Source: Yersinia enterocolitica subsp. enterocolitica (GTDB taxonomy: Bacteria > Pseudomonadota > Gammaproteobacteria > Enterobacterales > Enterobacteriaceae). Taken from it: 64,000 nt of DNA. The notes under the pieces were generated by a model. The model worked only from the letters and a program-made list of their open reading frames with translations. It did no database searches and had not been told where the DNA came from. The stretch covers positions 3,782,001 through 3,846,000 of the forward strand of contig NZ_LR590469.1 in the NCBI RefSeq assembly GCF_901472495.1, in the 5' to 3' direction. The position numbers and the translations under genes are program-made. Below, in pieces: positions 17,007 to 26,070 of the stretch; positions within the stretch are counted from its first letter, which is position 1, and every line of letters begins with the position of its first letter.

Positions 17007-19553
17007 ATGTCACAAGATCCATTCTTGGAGCGAGAAGCAGAAAAATATGAGTCACCAATCCCTAGCCGGGAGTTCATTTTGGCTCATCTCGCGAAACGCG
17101 AAACACCTGCCAGCCGTGAAGAACTGGCAAATGAACTTAATTTATCGGGTGAAGAACAGCTAGAGGCGTTGCGTCGCCGCCTGCGCGCGATGGAGCGTGA
17201 TGGGCAATTGGTCTTTACCCGTCGTCAGTGCTACGCCTTACCGGAGCGGCTGGACTTATTGCGCGGGACTGTTATTGGTCATCGTGATGGCTTTGGTTTC
17301 TTACGGGTTGAAGGCAGTAAAGACGACCTGTACCTCTCAGCCGAGCAAATGAAAACCGCGATTCATGGCGATGTGGTATTGGCTCAACCTGTTGGCGCTG
17401 ACCGCAAAGGTCGTCGTGAAGCACGTATCGTGCGCGTGTTAGTACCGAAAACCAGCCAGATTGTCGGGCGCTATTTTACTGATGCGGGTACGGGTTTTGT
17501 GGTGCCGGATGATGGCCGCTTGAGTTTTGATATTCTGATCCCACCAGATGCCATTAATGGCGCGCGGATGGGGTATATGGTGGTGGTTGAGTTGACCCAG
17601 CGCCCGACCCGCCGTACAAAAGCTGTGGGTAAGATTGTTGAAGTGCTCGGTGAGAACATGGGTACCAGCATGGCGGTGGATATCGCGCTGCGCACTCATG
17701 AAATCCCACATACCTGGCCGCCACAAGTTGAAAAACAAGTTGCTGACCTGAAAGAGCAAGTGCCGGAAGAAGCGAAAAAAGGGCGAGTGGATTTACGCAG
17801 CCTGCCCTTAGTGACTATTGATGGTGAAGATGCCCGCGATTTCGATGATGCGGTTTACTGCGAGAAAAAACGCGGTGGCGGCTGGCGCTTGTGGGTGGCG
17901 ATTGCTGATGTCAGTTATTATGTGCGCCCGCGCACTGCACTGGATGATGAAGCTCGCAGCCGTGGTAACTCGGTTTACTTCCCGTCACAAGTTGTCCCGA
18001 TGCTGCCAGAAGTGCTGTCAAACGGCCTTTGCTCCCTGAATCCGCAGGTAGACCGCCTGTGTATGGTGTGTGAGATGACCATCTCCGCACAGGGTAAGCT
18101 GTCGTCGTATAAGTTCTACGAAGCGGTGATGAGCTCGCACGCGCGTCTGACCTACACCAAAGTATGGCGAATCATTGATGGTGAAGAATCACTGCGCGAG
18201 CAATATAAGCCGCTGGTGCCGCATCTGTTAGAACTGCATACCATGTACAAGGCGCTGGATCAGGCTCGTGCTGAGCGTGGTGGTATTGCATTCGAAACCG
18301 AAGAAGCCAAGTTTATCTTTAACGCTGAACGGCGTATCGAGCGTATTGAGTCGACGGTGCGTAATGACGCGCATAAGTTGATTGAAGAGTGCATGATTTT
18401 GGCGAACATTGCTGCGGCGCGTTTTGTGGAAAAACACAACGAACCGGCGCTGTTCCGGGTGCATGACCGCCCAAGTGATGACCATATCTCCGCCCTGCGC
18501 AGTGTGCTGGGTGAGTTGGGTCTGACACTTGGTGGTGGTTTGAAACCAGAGCCAAAAGATTATGCGGTGCTGATGGATGAAGTGGCGGATCGTCCGGATC
18601 ATGAAATGCTGCAAACCATGTTGCTGCGTTCGATGAAACAGGCGATTTACGATCCAGAAAACCGGGGTCACTTTGGTTTGGCGTTGGCGTCTTATGGTCA
18701 CTTTACCTCACCCATTCGCCGTTACCCCGATTTGGCCATGCACCGGGCTATCAAGTACCAGCTTGCCAAAGAGCACGGCAATGTGAAAGAGCGCTGGACA
18801 CCAACCGGCGGCTGGCACAGTGAGTACGAAGATATGCTGCAATTGGGTGAACATTGCTCAATGACTGAACGCCGTGCTGATGAAGCGACTCGTAATGTCG
18901 CAGATTGGCTGAAGTGTGATTTTATGCAGGATCAGGTGGGGAAAGTCTTCACCGGGATTATTGCTAGCGTCACCGGCTTTGGTTTCTTCGTCCGTCTGGA
19001 TGATTTGTTTATTGATGGTTTGGTACATGTCTCCAGTTTGGATAATGACTACTATCGTTACGATAACATTGGTCAGCGTTTGATCGGTGAATCCTCAGGT
19101 CAGGTTTACCGGTTGGGTGATACCGTGGAAATCCGGGTTGAGGCGGTACACATGGATGAGCGCAAAATTGATTTTGCTCTGGTCTCCAGTACTCGTAAAC
19201 CGCGTGGTGAAGGCAAAACAGCGCGTGATAAAGCCAAGAAAGCCGATGGTCAGCGCACGATGCGCGATACCTCCACTGGCCGTGGCGGTCGTGGTAGTTC
19301 ATCAAGTTCATCACGTCGTGATAGCGCGCCAGCAGGAAGTGGGCAGAAACGCCCTCGTCGTGCTAAAAAACCGGCAAACTTTGAGCCAGATAGTGCTTTT
19401 CGCCCGGCAGATGCCGCCGCTAAGGTAGATGACAAAGCGTTGGCCGAGAAAAAGGCCAAAGCTAAAGCGAAAAGAGCATCCGCCAAGACCAAGAAAATTG
19501 CTGCTGCCACCAAGGCCAAGCGCGCGAAGAAAAAAACCAGCAGTGACCAATAA
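17007..19553 (+). CDS. rnr: Exoribonuclease R
   Basis: RNase R is a 3'-5' exoribonuclease that degrades structured RNA and acts in trans-translation and cold shock. The order is: N-terminal helix-turn-helix, two cold-shock OB folds (~85-240), the RNB catalytic domain (~255-590, with DARDFDDAV near residue 273), an S1 domain (~645-725) and a Lys/Ala/Ser-rich tail (~735-848). At 848 residues it is ~35 longer than the E. coli enzyme, mostly in the basic tail. The ATG at 17007 follows CGGAGGAACC. Confidence 0.96.
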   Translation: MSQDPFLEREAEKYESPIPSREFILAHLAKRETPASREELANELNLSGEEQLEALRRRLRAMERDGQLVFTRRQCYALPERLDLLRGTVIGHRDGFGFLRVEGSKDDLYLSAEQMKTAIHGDVVLAQPVGADRKGRREARIVRVLVPKTSQIVGRYFTDAGTGFVVPDDGRLSFDILIPPDAINGARMGYMVVVELTQRPTRRTKAVGKIVEVLGENMGTSMAVDIALRTHEIPHTWPPQVEKQVADLKEQVPEEAKKGRVDLRSLPLVTIDGEDARDFDDAVYCEKKRGGGWRLWVAIADVSYYVRPRTALDDEARSRGNSVYFPSQVVPMLPEVLSNGLCSLNPQVDRLCMVCEMTISAQGKLSSYKFYEAVMSSHARLTYTKVWRIIDGEESLREQYKPLVPHLLELHTMYKALDQARAERGGIAFETEEAKFIFNAERRIERIESTVRNDAHKLIEECMILANIAAARFVEKHNEPALFRVHDRPSDDHISALRSVLGELGLTLGGGLKPEPKDYAVLMDEVADRPDHEMLQTMLLRSMKQAIYDPENRGHFGLALASYGHFTSPIRRYPDLAMHRAIKYQLAKEHGNVKERWTPTGGWHSEYEDMLQLGEHCSMTERRADEATRNVADWLKCDFMQDQVGKVFTGIIASVTGFGFFVRLDDLFIDGLVHVSSLDNDYYRYDNIGQRLIGESSGQVYRLGDTVEIRVEAVHMDERKIDFALVSSTRKPRGEGKTARDKAKKADGQRTMRDTSTGRGGRGSSSSSSRRDSAPAGSGQKRPRRAKKPANFEPDSAFRPADAAAKVDDKALAEKKAKAKAKRASAKTKKIAAATKAKRAKKKTSSDQ

Positions 19554-19624
19554 TGGCCTGTTGATTGTCGGGCGGCCTTGGTCGCCCGCATTCATTTATA
19601 TTTAATCATTTATAAAAGAGCATC

Positions 19625-20365
19625 ATGAGCGAAATTATTTACGGCATTCACTCCGTCAAAGCCTTGTTAGACAATGATCCACAACGCTTTTTGGAAGTTT
19701 TTATTCTGAAAGGTCGTGACGATCGTCGCCTACAGCCCTTGATTGCCGAACTGGAAGCTGCCGGTTTGGTGATTCAGGTTGCCAGCCGCCAGTGGCTGGA
19801 TTCACAGGTTGAAGGGGGTGTCCATCAGGGTATCGTGGCGCGAGTCCGTGAAGGGCGTCAGTATCAGGAAAATGACTTGCCAGCATTGCTGGAAAGTGTA
19901 GAAACCCCCTTCCTGTTGGTGCTTGATGGCGTTACTGATCCCCATAATCTGGGCGCATGTTTGCGCAGTGCCGATGCTGCGGGGGTCCATGCGGTTATCG
20001 TGCCGCGGGATCGCTCGGCGCAGCTGAATGCCATCGCCAAGAAAGTCGCCAGTGGTGCTGCTGAAAACGTACCATTGATTAAAGTCACTAATCTGGCGCG
20101 CACGCTGCGAGTGTTACAGGAGCACAATGTCTGGATTGTCGGGACTGCCGGTGAAGCAGACCATACATTGTATCAAAGCAAAATGACTGGCCCGATGGCA
20201 TTAGTGATGGGCGCTGAGGGCGAAGGTATGCGCCGTTTGACCCGCGAACACTGTGATGAATTGATCAGCATTCCGATGGCAGGGAGTGTTTCTTCACTCA
20301 ATGTGTCGGTTGCTACCGGGGTGTGTTTGTTTGAAGCGGTACGTCAGCGAGCGCTTAAAGTTTAA
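19625..20365 (+). CDS. rlmB: 23S rRNA (guanosine-2251-2'-O)-methyltransferase
   Basis: RlmB is a SPOUT-class methyltransferase that modifies G2251 in the 23S rRNA P loop. The N-terminal substrate-binding domain starts MSEIIYGIHSVKALL. The knotted SAM-binding motifs are DGVTDPHNLGACLRSA, GAEGEGMRRLT and SLNVSVATG. The length of 246 residues is close to E. coli (243). It lies 71 bp after rnr and is followed by a YPAL-like element. Confidence 0.96.
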   Translation: MSEIIYGIHSVKALLDNDPQRFLEVFILKGRDDRRLQPLIAELEAAGLVIQVASRQWLDSQVEGGVHQGIVARVREGRQYQENDLPALLESVETPFLLVLDGVTDPHNLGACLRSADAAGVHAVIVPRDRSAQLNAIAKKVASGAAENVPLIKVTNLARTLRVLQEHNVWIVGTAGEADHTLYQSKMTGPMALVMGAEGEGMRRLTREHCDELISIPMAGSVSSLNVSVATGVCLFEAVRQRALKV

Positions 20366-20369
20366 TATT

Positions 20370-20500
20370 GAAGTTAATGACAAAGCTACTGATAACTCAG
20401 TGAGTGAAGGGTTTATCGCACCTAGGGGCACTTCGACGGCTTACGCCGTTACGACCCCAACGGCACGATTCCCCTTCAGTTGGTTTTGTCAGCAGTCTGA
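20370..20500. repeat. Divergent YPAL-like element after rlmB
   Basis: The ~131-bp insert starts GAAGTTAATGACAAA and ends TTTGTCAGCAGTCTGA, the same ends as the two clearer YPAL elements at 41.6 and 44.2 kb. The interior differs; it has a hairpin around GACGGCTTACGCCGTTACG. It begins 4 bp after the rlmB stop. The terminator on its right is not duplicated on the left, so the target duplication is lost or never existed. Confidence 0.6.
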
Positions 20501-20530
20501 AGCCAACATTTCCGGATGTTGGCTTTTTGT
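20501..20530 (+). terminator. Intrinsic terminator of rlmB
   Basis: A perfect 9-bp stem (AGCCAACAT / ATGTTGGCT) has a 6-nt loop and is followed by TTTTGTTTTT. It abuts the right end of the YPAL-like element. Confidence 0.9.
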
Positions 20531-20690
20531 TTTTATTTTTCACACAGGGAATTTCGCATCACTATCAGCGATATAGAGTGGATTAATCGCTGTTTGTGAT
20601 GTGTCTGTCAGCAAAAAGCCCCGCCTGCACCATACTTAACCCTGATTTATGAATGCCGATTTCGCAATGAGTACCGAAATGGAGGAAGGT

Positions 20691-22322
20691 ATGGAGTGGC
20701 AGACTCATTTGGTTTTCAACCAGCCAGAGCCGTTATCTAACAGTAATTTATATCTGTCGGATATGGCCTTGCGGGAAGCTGTGATGCGGGAACATGCTGG
20801 CTGGGATGGAGAGGATCTTTCTCGGATTGGACTTCAACTTGGCTCACAGGAGTCACTTGAATTAGGGCGGCTGGCAAACGCCAATCCGCCAGAATTATTG
20901 CGCTATGATGCAGCTGGTCAGAGATTGGATCAGGTGCGATTCCATCCTGCCTGGTATGTGTTAATGCAAGAGTTGGTTAATCACCGAGTGCATAATTTAC
21001 CTTGGCAGGAAGATGCGCGGATAGGCTCTTTTGTCGCACGTGCTGCACGTTTTATCCTGCATGCTCAGGTAGAAGCGGGGACATTATGCCCAATAACCAT
21101 GACCTTTGGTGCCATTCCGCTGCTGCAACAAACACTCCCACCGCTATTCCAAAGCTGGATACCAGCACTACTTTCAGATCGCTATGACTCGCATCAAATC
21201 GTCGGTAGCCAGAAACGTGGTTTATTGATTGGCATGGGTATGACCGAAAAACAGGGCGGTTCCGATGTGTTAAGTAACTCCACCAGAGCAGAGCCGCTGC
21301 AATTTCGCGGCAATGGTGAGGCTTATCGTCTGGTCGGGCACAAATGGTTTTTCTCGGTACCACAAAGTGACGCGCACTTGGTGTTGGCCCAAGCCGAAGG
21401 GGGGCTATCTTGTTTTTTCCTGCCTAAAATATTGCCAGACGGCACCTATAACGCCATTCGCTTAGAGCGCTTGAAAGAGAAGCTCGGTAATCGTTCCAAT
21501 GCCAGCAGTGAAGTTGAATTTGATAATGCGACCGCGTGGTTATTGGGCGATGAAGGTGACGGCATTCGCCAAATTCTGAAAATGGGTGGATATACTCGTT
21601 TTGATTGTGCGCTCGGTAGTCATGGCCTGATGAGAAGAGCCTTCTCCATCGCGCTGTACCATGCCTGGCAGCGACAAGCCTTTGGCAAAGCACTCGTTGA
21701 CCAGCCTTTGATGCGGCAAGTCTTAAGCCGTATGGCATTGCGTTTAGAAGGGCATACTGCGTTATTGATGCGTCTGGCCAGTGCATGGGGAAAAACCGGC
21801 GAGGTTCATGAGCAGGTATTCAGTAGGCTGCTGACGCCTGCGGCAAAATATCGTGTCTGTGGGCTGGGCAGCGGGTTTGTCGCCGAGGCGATGGAAGTTC
21901 TTGGCGGGATTGGTTATTGCGAACAAAGTGAGCTGCCGCGGATTTACCGTGAAATGCCGGTCAACAGCATTTGGGAAGGCTCCGGCAATATTATGTGCCT
22001 TGATGTGCTGCGAACCTTCCGCAAACTCCCTTCTGCGATAGAAATGCTTCAGCAAGAGTTTTATTCGGTGCGAGGGCAAAATCGATTGTTTGACCGGGCA
22101 TGGCGACAATTGCAACAGCGGCTGAAAAATCCCAAGGAAGAGCAAGGGCGGGCGATAACGCAGCAACTGTTTGACTTGTGTTGTGCATCTCAATTGCTGC
22201 GGTTTGCCTCGCCGCCATTGGCCGATGCCTGGTGTCGCATGACGCTAGATCACCGGGATCAATACATGGTGCCTGAAGCGGTTTGCGCGCTGCTGCTCAG
22301 TCGCGGCAGCGGCATGAAATAA
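20691..22322 (+). CDS. aidB: Acyl-CoA-dehydrogenase-like protein AidB
   Basis: AidB is a flavoprotein of the acyl-CoA dehydrogenase superfamily, induced in E. coli by alkylation through Ada and thought to protect DNA by binding it. Conserved parts visible are CPITMTFGAIPLL, GMGMTEKQGGSDV, VGHKWFFSVPQSDAHLVLAQ and NSIWEGSGNIMCLDVLR. I chose the ATG at 20691 (543 residues; MEWQTHLVF matches E. coli MHWQTHTVF) because GGAGGA lies 4 nt upstream. An ATG at 20649 would add 14 unlikely residues. It is convergent with bsmA. Confidence 0.93.
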   Translation: MEWQTHLVFNQPEPLSNSNLYLSDMALREAVMREHAGWDGEDLSRIGLQLGSQESLELGRLANANPPELLRYDAAGQRLDQVRFHPAWYVLMQELVNHRVHNLPWQEDARIGSFVARAARFILHAQVEAGTLCPITMTFGAIPLLQQTLPPLFQSWIPALLSDRYDSHQIVGSQKRGLLIGMGMTEKQGGSDVLSNSTRAEPLQFRGNGEAYRLVGHKWFFSVPQSDAHLVLAQAEGGLSCFFLPKILPDGTYNAIRLERLKEKLGNRSNASSEVEFDNATAWLLGDEGDGIRQILKMGGYTRFDCALGSHGLMRRAFSIALYHAWQRQAFGKALVDQPLMRQVLSRMALRLEGHTALLMRLASAWGKTGEVHEQVFSRLLTPAAKYRVCGLGSGFVAEAMEVLGGIGYCEQSELPRIYREMPVNSIWEGSGNIMCLDVLRTFRKLPSAIEMLQQEFYSVRGQNRLFDRAWRQLQQRLKNPKEEQGRAITQQLFDLCCASQLLRFASPPLADAWCRMTLDHRDQYMVPEAVCALLLSRGSGMK

Positions 22323-22346
22323 GCTCGAAATCATTTATACAGCTAG

Positions 22347-22655
22347 TTATTTATACAACAGCGCGTTGGCATACCAAATACCTGGATAAATACTGTCAGA
22401 CATCATGATAATCAGATAGTAGGGCGCACCACTGGCATTGGCCCTACGTTTAATTTCAGCTTCAATATCCATCGGGCTGCCAAATACTTGAGCTGAAACG
22501 GTGCCCACTTTCTGTAAATTCAGGCTTTGTGCGCGGGTGATTTCCTGGGCATAGGGCTGAGCCACAGGTGGTGGAACCGGAGTCACGTGAAAAGCACTGC
22601 AAGCCGAGAGTCCCAAAGTGATCAGTAAGACCACCATTACACGTTTTAAATTCAT
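22347..22655 (-). CDS. bsmA: DUF1471 lipoprotein, biofilm/peroxide-stress type
   Basis: The 102-residue protein starts with a lipoprotein signal and lipobox LSAC (Cys about residue 20). A Pro-rich spacer leads into a YdgH/BhsA/McbA (DUF1471) fold ending ANALLYK. Sequence and position (between aidB and yjfP) match E. coli bsmA/yjfO, linked to biofilm behaviour and stress. The ATG at 22655 follows AAGAGG; a longer upstream frame to 22706 lacks a signal start. Confidence 0.85.
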   Translation of the reverse strand: MNLKRVMVVLLITLGLSACSAFHVTPVPPPVAQPYAQEITRAQSLNLQKVGTVSAQVFGSPMDIEAEIKRRANASGAPYYLIIMMSDSIYPGIWYANALLYK

Positions 22656-22840
22656 TTTTGCCTCTTTGTCAGCTGTGATATCACTGCTAAGCCCATTATT
22701 TCTCAAGTGTAACGCTGCAACCTCAAGTATGAGGGAATATCTTGGAAGAAATTGATTTAAGACTTTATATCTTCATTTTGGCACACTGCATCTCTCTGTT
22801 ATAAGCCTGTTCGCTGCCTGATAAATAAAGGATTCTCACC

Positions 22841-23590
22841 ATGATTGAGATGTCGCTGGAAAACATTAATGGGATAGAGGTCATTCATGCGGCCCCTGCG
22901 GGTCAGCGCCAGCAGCCGTTACCGACCATTTTCTTTTATCATGGCTACACCTCGTCAAAAGAAGTCTATTCCTATTTTGCCTATGCTTTCGCCCAAGCGG
23001 GTTTTCGCACTATAGCGCCGGATGCAGATAGGCATGGTGCGCGTTTTGACGGCAATGAAACTCAGCGGCTGTCTCATTTCTGGGAGATCCTCAAATCGAA
23101 TATTGATGAACTACCTGGGCTTAAGCAGCATTATCAACAGGCTGGATTGATTGACGGTGATCGAATGGGTGTTGCGGGCGCATCACTGGGTGGCATGACC
23201 GCGTTAGGCGCGTTTGCTCGCTATCCGTGGGTCAGTGTCGCCGCCGATTTTATGGGGTCGGGTTATTTTACGTCGCTGGCGCATGCGTTGTTTCCCCCTT
23301 TGGATGCAGGACGGGAGCTTAGCCCGGCGCAGTTGGAACGTCGTCTGGCACCACTGGCAGATTATGATCTTTCCCATCAGTTGGAAAAAATTGCTGAGCG
23401 GCCTTTGTTGGTTTGGCATGGCGAAGCGGATGATGTGGTGCCAGCGGCGGAGAGTGCGCGCTTGGTTCAGGCGCTGCGTGTCAGCAGGCGTGATAACCAC
23501 CTGACCTATCTTACAGAGGCGGGAATTGGTCATAAAATTACGCCAACAGCATTGAACGCAGGAACACGCTTTTTTAGCAAATATCTATAA
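22841..23590 (+). CDS. yjfP: Alpha/beta-hydrolase esterase YjfP
   Basis: A serine carboxylesterase of the dienelactone-hydrolase-like group, active on short acyl esters in E. coli. The oxyanion-side motif FFYHGYTSSKEVYSYFA is followed by the nucleophile elbow GASLGG (Ser115), an acid in WHGEADDVVP and His in GIGHKITP. It has 249 residues, as in E. coli. The physiological substrate is not known. In E. coli the ula operon follows; here it is missing. Confidence 0.92.
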   Translation: MIEMSLENINGIEVIHAAPAGQRQQPLPTIFFYHGYTSSKEVYSYFAYAFAQAGFRTIAPDADRHGARFDGNETQRLSHFWEILKSNIDELPGLKQHYQQAGLIDGDRMGVAGASLGGMTALGAFARYPWVSVAADFMGSGYFTSLAHALFPPLDAGRELSPAQLERRLAPLADYDLSHQLEKIAERPLLVWHGEADDVVPAAESARLVQALRVSRRDNHLTYLTEAGIGHKITPTALNAGTRFFSKYL

Positions 23591-23611
23591 AAAACCCCCG
23601 ACAAGCGGGGG
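23588..23611 (-). terminator. Terminator between yjfP and the DUF1471 gene
   Basis: The stem is CCCCCG / CGGGGG with a 5-nt loop. Read on the minus strand it is followed by seven T residues, so it ends the minus-strand gene. The plus-strand side has no T-run. Confidence 0.75.
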
Positions 23612-23674
23612 AATGGGAATGAGTATTGTCTTTTTTATAGGTGTTTCTCTGGTGTTGTATTTATCTATTGAATC

Positions 23675-23950
23675 TTAGCGATAGAGAACGGCATTAACGT
23701 GCATGGAACTGTTGTCGCCGGGTTCATGCATAGCAATTATCTGATAAGAGGTAGCACCGCGTTCATCAGCTAATTTACTGATTTGTGCAGTGGCATCATC
23801 AGGAGAAATGACATTGTGACCCAGTGACAGAGCACCGATACTGACGCGCTGTTGCTGCATAGCTTGTTGAGCGGTTATTTCTGTGGCGGCAAACGTGCTG
23901 GTTGATAATACCAAGCCGAGTGCGGCTGCGATGGCAACTGTATGTTTCAT
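23675..23950 (-). CDS. Secreted DUF1471 (YdgH/BhsA/McbA-like) protein
   Basis: The 91-residue protein has a signal peptide (MKHTVAIAAALGLVLSTSTF, cleavage near AFA-ATE) and one DUF1471 domain ending NAVLYR. Members are small periplasmic stress-induced proteins. It may correspond to E. coli yjfN by location, but identity is too low for me to assign the name. The ATG at 23950 follows GGAG at 6 nt. A second such gene lies at 47.2 kb and bsmA is a third. Confidence 0.8.
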   Translation of the reverse strand: MKHTVAIAAALGLVLSTSTFAATEITAQQAMQQQRVSIGALSLGHNVISPDDATAQISKLADERGATSYQIIAMHEPGDNSSMHVNAVLYR

Positions 23951-23966
23951 AGGTGACTCCAATATC

Positions 23967-24035
23967 TTATACCCATCATATTTCGAGCCGCAGGCGTGTT
24001 TGCTGCCGTCCTGCTACACGAATTATGTAGGGTAT
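23967..24035. repeat. Internally deleted ERIC element
   Basis: Only the two outer arms remain (TTATACCCATCATATTTCGAG and ACGAATTATGTAGGGTAT, each given as its recognisable end). About 60 bp of the centre are missing. It lies right upstream of the minus-strand DUF1471 gene and may carry or alter its promoter. Confidence 0.7.
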
Positions 24036-24076
24036 GTTTATATATTTTGAATAACTTTCAGTTAGCTGCGCCGCTT

Positions 24077-24203
<127 letters not shown>

Positions 24204-24423
24204 GTGCGGTGGATGTAAATAATTCTAGTCGCTTTTGTTAATTTAAAAATAGGTGGCAATTGATTCACTTGGTCAAAAAAAGTGAATGATATTTATGTTG
24301 AGCTAATGATTTGATTGAAATATTTAGTAGACTAATGGATCTACATCCATTGGTTATTTAATGAACAAAAAGTGCGGTTTTAGTTGAGTAATGGTTAGAA
24401 CAAGAATAAATCCCCGGCAGTCC

Positions 24424-24452
24424 TTGAGTTTCAAACCGTCCGCAAGTATAGT
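24424..24452 (+). promoter_or_regulatory. Sigma-70 promoter of the rpsF operon
   Basis: TTGAGT (24424-24429), a 17-nt spacer and TATAGT (24447-24452) precede the conserved leader by a few bases. This would start transcription near 24459. Confidence 0.75.
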
Positions 24453-24464
24453 TACGCGTCATTT

Positions 24465-24552
24465 TTCAGCCGCACACAAACACGTTCCTTGCCTCCATGG
24501 GCCGCGGTTGACCCTATCAGGAGGCTGAATAATCCGTAAGGAGCAATAATCG
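24465..24552 (+). promoter_or_regulatory. S6:S18 ribosomal protein leader (autoregulatory)
   Basis: The 5' UTR of rpsF holds GCCGCACACAAACACGTTCC, CCTATCAGGAGGCTGAATAA and TCCGTAAGGAGC, nearly identical to what I recall of the E. coli leader. In many bacteria this leader is bound by the S6:S18 complex through a CCG-containing bulge that mimics the 16S site and represses translation. The match is by sequence recall, not a folding run. Confidence 0.65.
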
Positions 24553-24945
24553 ATGCGTCATTACGAAATCGTTTTTATGGTCCATCCTGACCAAAGCGAA
24601 CAGGTTCCGGGCATGATCGAGCGCTATAGTGCAACTATCACTAATGCTGCTGGTACGATCCACCGTCTGGAAGACTGGGGCCGCCGTCAACTGGCTTATC
24701 CGATCAACAAACTGCATAAAGCTCACTACGTTCTGCTGAACGTTGAAGCGCCGCAGGAAGCGATCGATGAGCTGGAAACAAACTTCCGCTTCAACGACGC
24801 CGTTATCCGTAGCATGGTTATGCGCGTTAAGCACGCGGTAACTGAAGCATCACCAATGGTTAAAGCGAAAGACGAACGCCGTGAGCGTCACGACTTCGCG
24901 TCAGAAGCCAATGATGATTCTGAAGCTGGGGATTCTGAAGAGTAA
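24553..24945 (+). CDS. rpsF: 30S ribosomal protein S6
   Basis: S6 binds S18 in the platform of the 30S subunit and its C-terminus can be glutamylated by RimK. The product is 130 residues, [20 protein letters not shown] at the start, with an acidic tail ([12 protein letters not shown]) like that of E. coli S6. First gene of rpsF-priB-rpsR-rplI. Confidence 0.98.
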
Positions 24946-24953
24946 TTGCCGTG

Positions 24954-25271
24954 GTGACCACTAATCGTCTGGTACTTTCTGGCACTGTGTGCAAGACACC
25001 GGTTCGAAAAGTAAGTCCTTCTGGAATTCCGCATTGTCAATTTGTGCTTGAGCACCGATCAACACAGCAGGAAGCCGGATTTAGCCGACAAACATGGTGC
25101 AGAATGCCCATCATCGTCAGCGGGCAAAAGTCACAAGCATTAACTCACAGTATAACGGTCGGCAGTCAGTTAACCGTTGAAGGCTTCATTAGCTGCCATC
25201 AAGGCCGCAATGGGCTAAACAAATTGGTTCTGCATGCCGAGCAGATTGAATTTATAGATTCTGGAGACTAG
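24954..25271 (+). CDS. priB: Primosomal replication protein N (PriB)
   Basis: PriB is a dimeric OB-fold single-strand DNA-binding protein that stabilises PriA on forks for replication restart. It shares [20 protein letters not shown] and [10 protein letters not shown] with E. coli PriB. Two GTG codons (24951, 24954) open the frame; 24954 gives [10 protein letters not shown] (105 residues), closest to the family. It lies a few bases after rpsF, so translation is probably coupled. Confidence 0.95.
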
Positions 25272-25275
25272 CCAA

Positions 25276-25503
25276 ATGGCACGTTATTTCCGTCGTCGCA
25301 AGTTCTGCCGTTTTACCGCGGAAGGCGTTGTAGAGATTGATTATAAAGATATCGCTACGCTGAAAAACTATATCACTGAAAGTGGTAAAATTGTCCCGAG
25401 CCGTATTACCGGTACTCGCGCAAAATACCAGCGTCAGCTCGCCCGTTGTATCAAGCGCGCACGCTACCTGTCTTTGTTGCCGTACACTGATCGTCATCAG
25501 TAA
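25276..25503 (+). CDS. rpsR: 30S ribosomal protein S18
   Basis: This 75-residue basic protein partners S6 in the 30S platform. The N-terminus [17 protein letters not shown] and the basic C-terminus are as in E. coli. It is the third gene of the operon, 4 bp after priB. Confidence 0.98.
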
Positions 25504-25542
25504 TCGGCCACTGTCCATTAACGACTTTGAGAGGATAAGGTA

Positions 25543-25995
25543 ATGCAAGTTATTCTGCTTGATAAAGTAGCAAACCTGGGCAGCCTGGGTGACCAAGTGA
25601 ACGTTAAAGCGGGCTACGCTCGTAACTTCCTGGTTCCACAGGGTAAAGCTGTTCCGGCAACTAAGAAAAACGTTGAGTTCTTTGAAGCACGCCGTGCAGA
25701 ATTGGAAGCCAAATTGGCTGGCGTTCTGGCTGCTGCTGAAGCTCGCGCAACCAAAATTAACGAACTGGTCAGCGTCACCATCGCTTCTAAAGCAGGTGAT
25801 GAAGGCAAACTGTTCGGCTCTATCGGTACTCGCGACATCGCTGATGCAGTTACTGCAGCTGGCGTTGAAGTAGCCAAGAGCGAAGTTCGTCTGCCGAATG
25901 GCGTTCTGCGTACCACTGGTGATCATGAAGTTCACTTCCAGGTACACAGCGACGTGTTCGCTAAACTGAACGTGATCGTGGTTCCAGAAGCGTAA
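25543..25995 (+). CDS. rplI: 50S ribosomal protein L9
   Basis: L9 is an elongated two-domain 23S rRNA-binding protein. MQVILLDKVANLGSLGDQV and the long central helix leading to the C-terminal domain are intact in 150 residues. It ends the operon and is followed by a terminator. Confidence 0.98.
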   Translation: MQVILLDKVANLGSLGDQVNVKAGYARNFLVPQGKAVPATKKNVEFFEARRAELEAKLAGVLAAAEARATKINELVSVTIASKAGDEGKLFGSIGTRDIADAVTAAGVEVAKSEVRLPNGVLRTTGDHEVHFQVHSDVFAKLNVIVVPEA

Positions 25996-26017
25996 GTTAC
26001 GCTGCTGTAAACCTGTT

Positions 26018-26044
26018 AAAACGCCAGCCTCGTGCTGGCGTTTT
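26018..26044 (+). terminator. Terminator after rplI
   Basis: AAAACGCCAGC and GCTGGCGTTTT form an 11-bp stem with a short loop. It is symmetrical with A- and T-runs and so can stop the convergent gene as well. Confidence 0.92.
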
Positions 26045-26070
26045 GCTTTTTGGTCAAGGGACAAAAGGCC

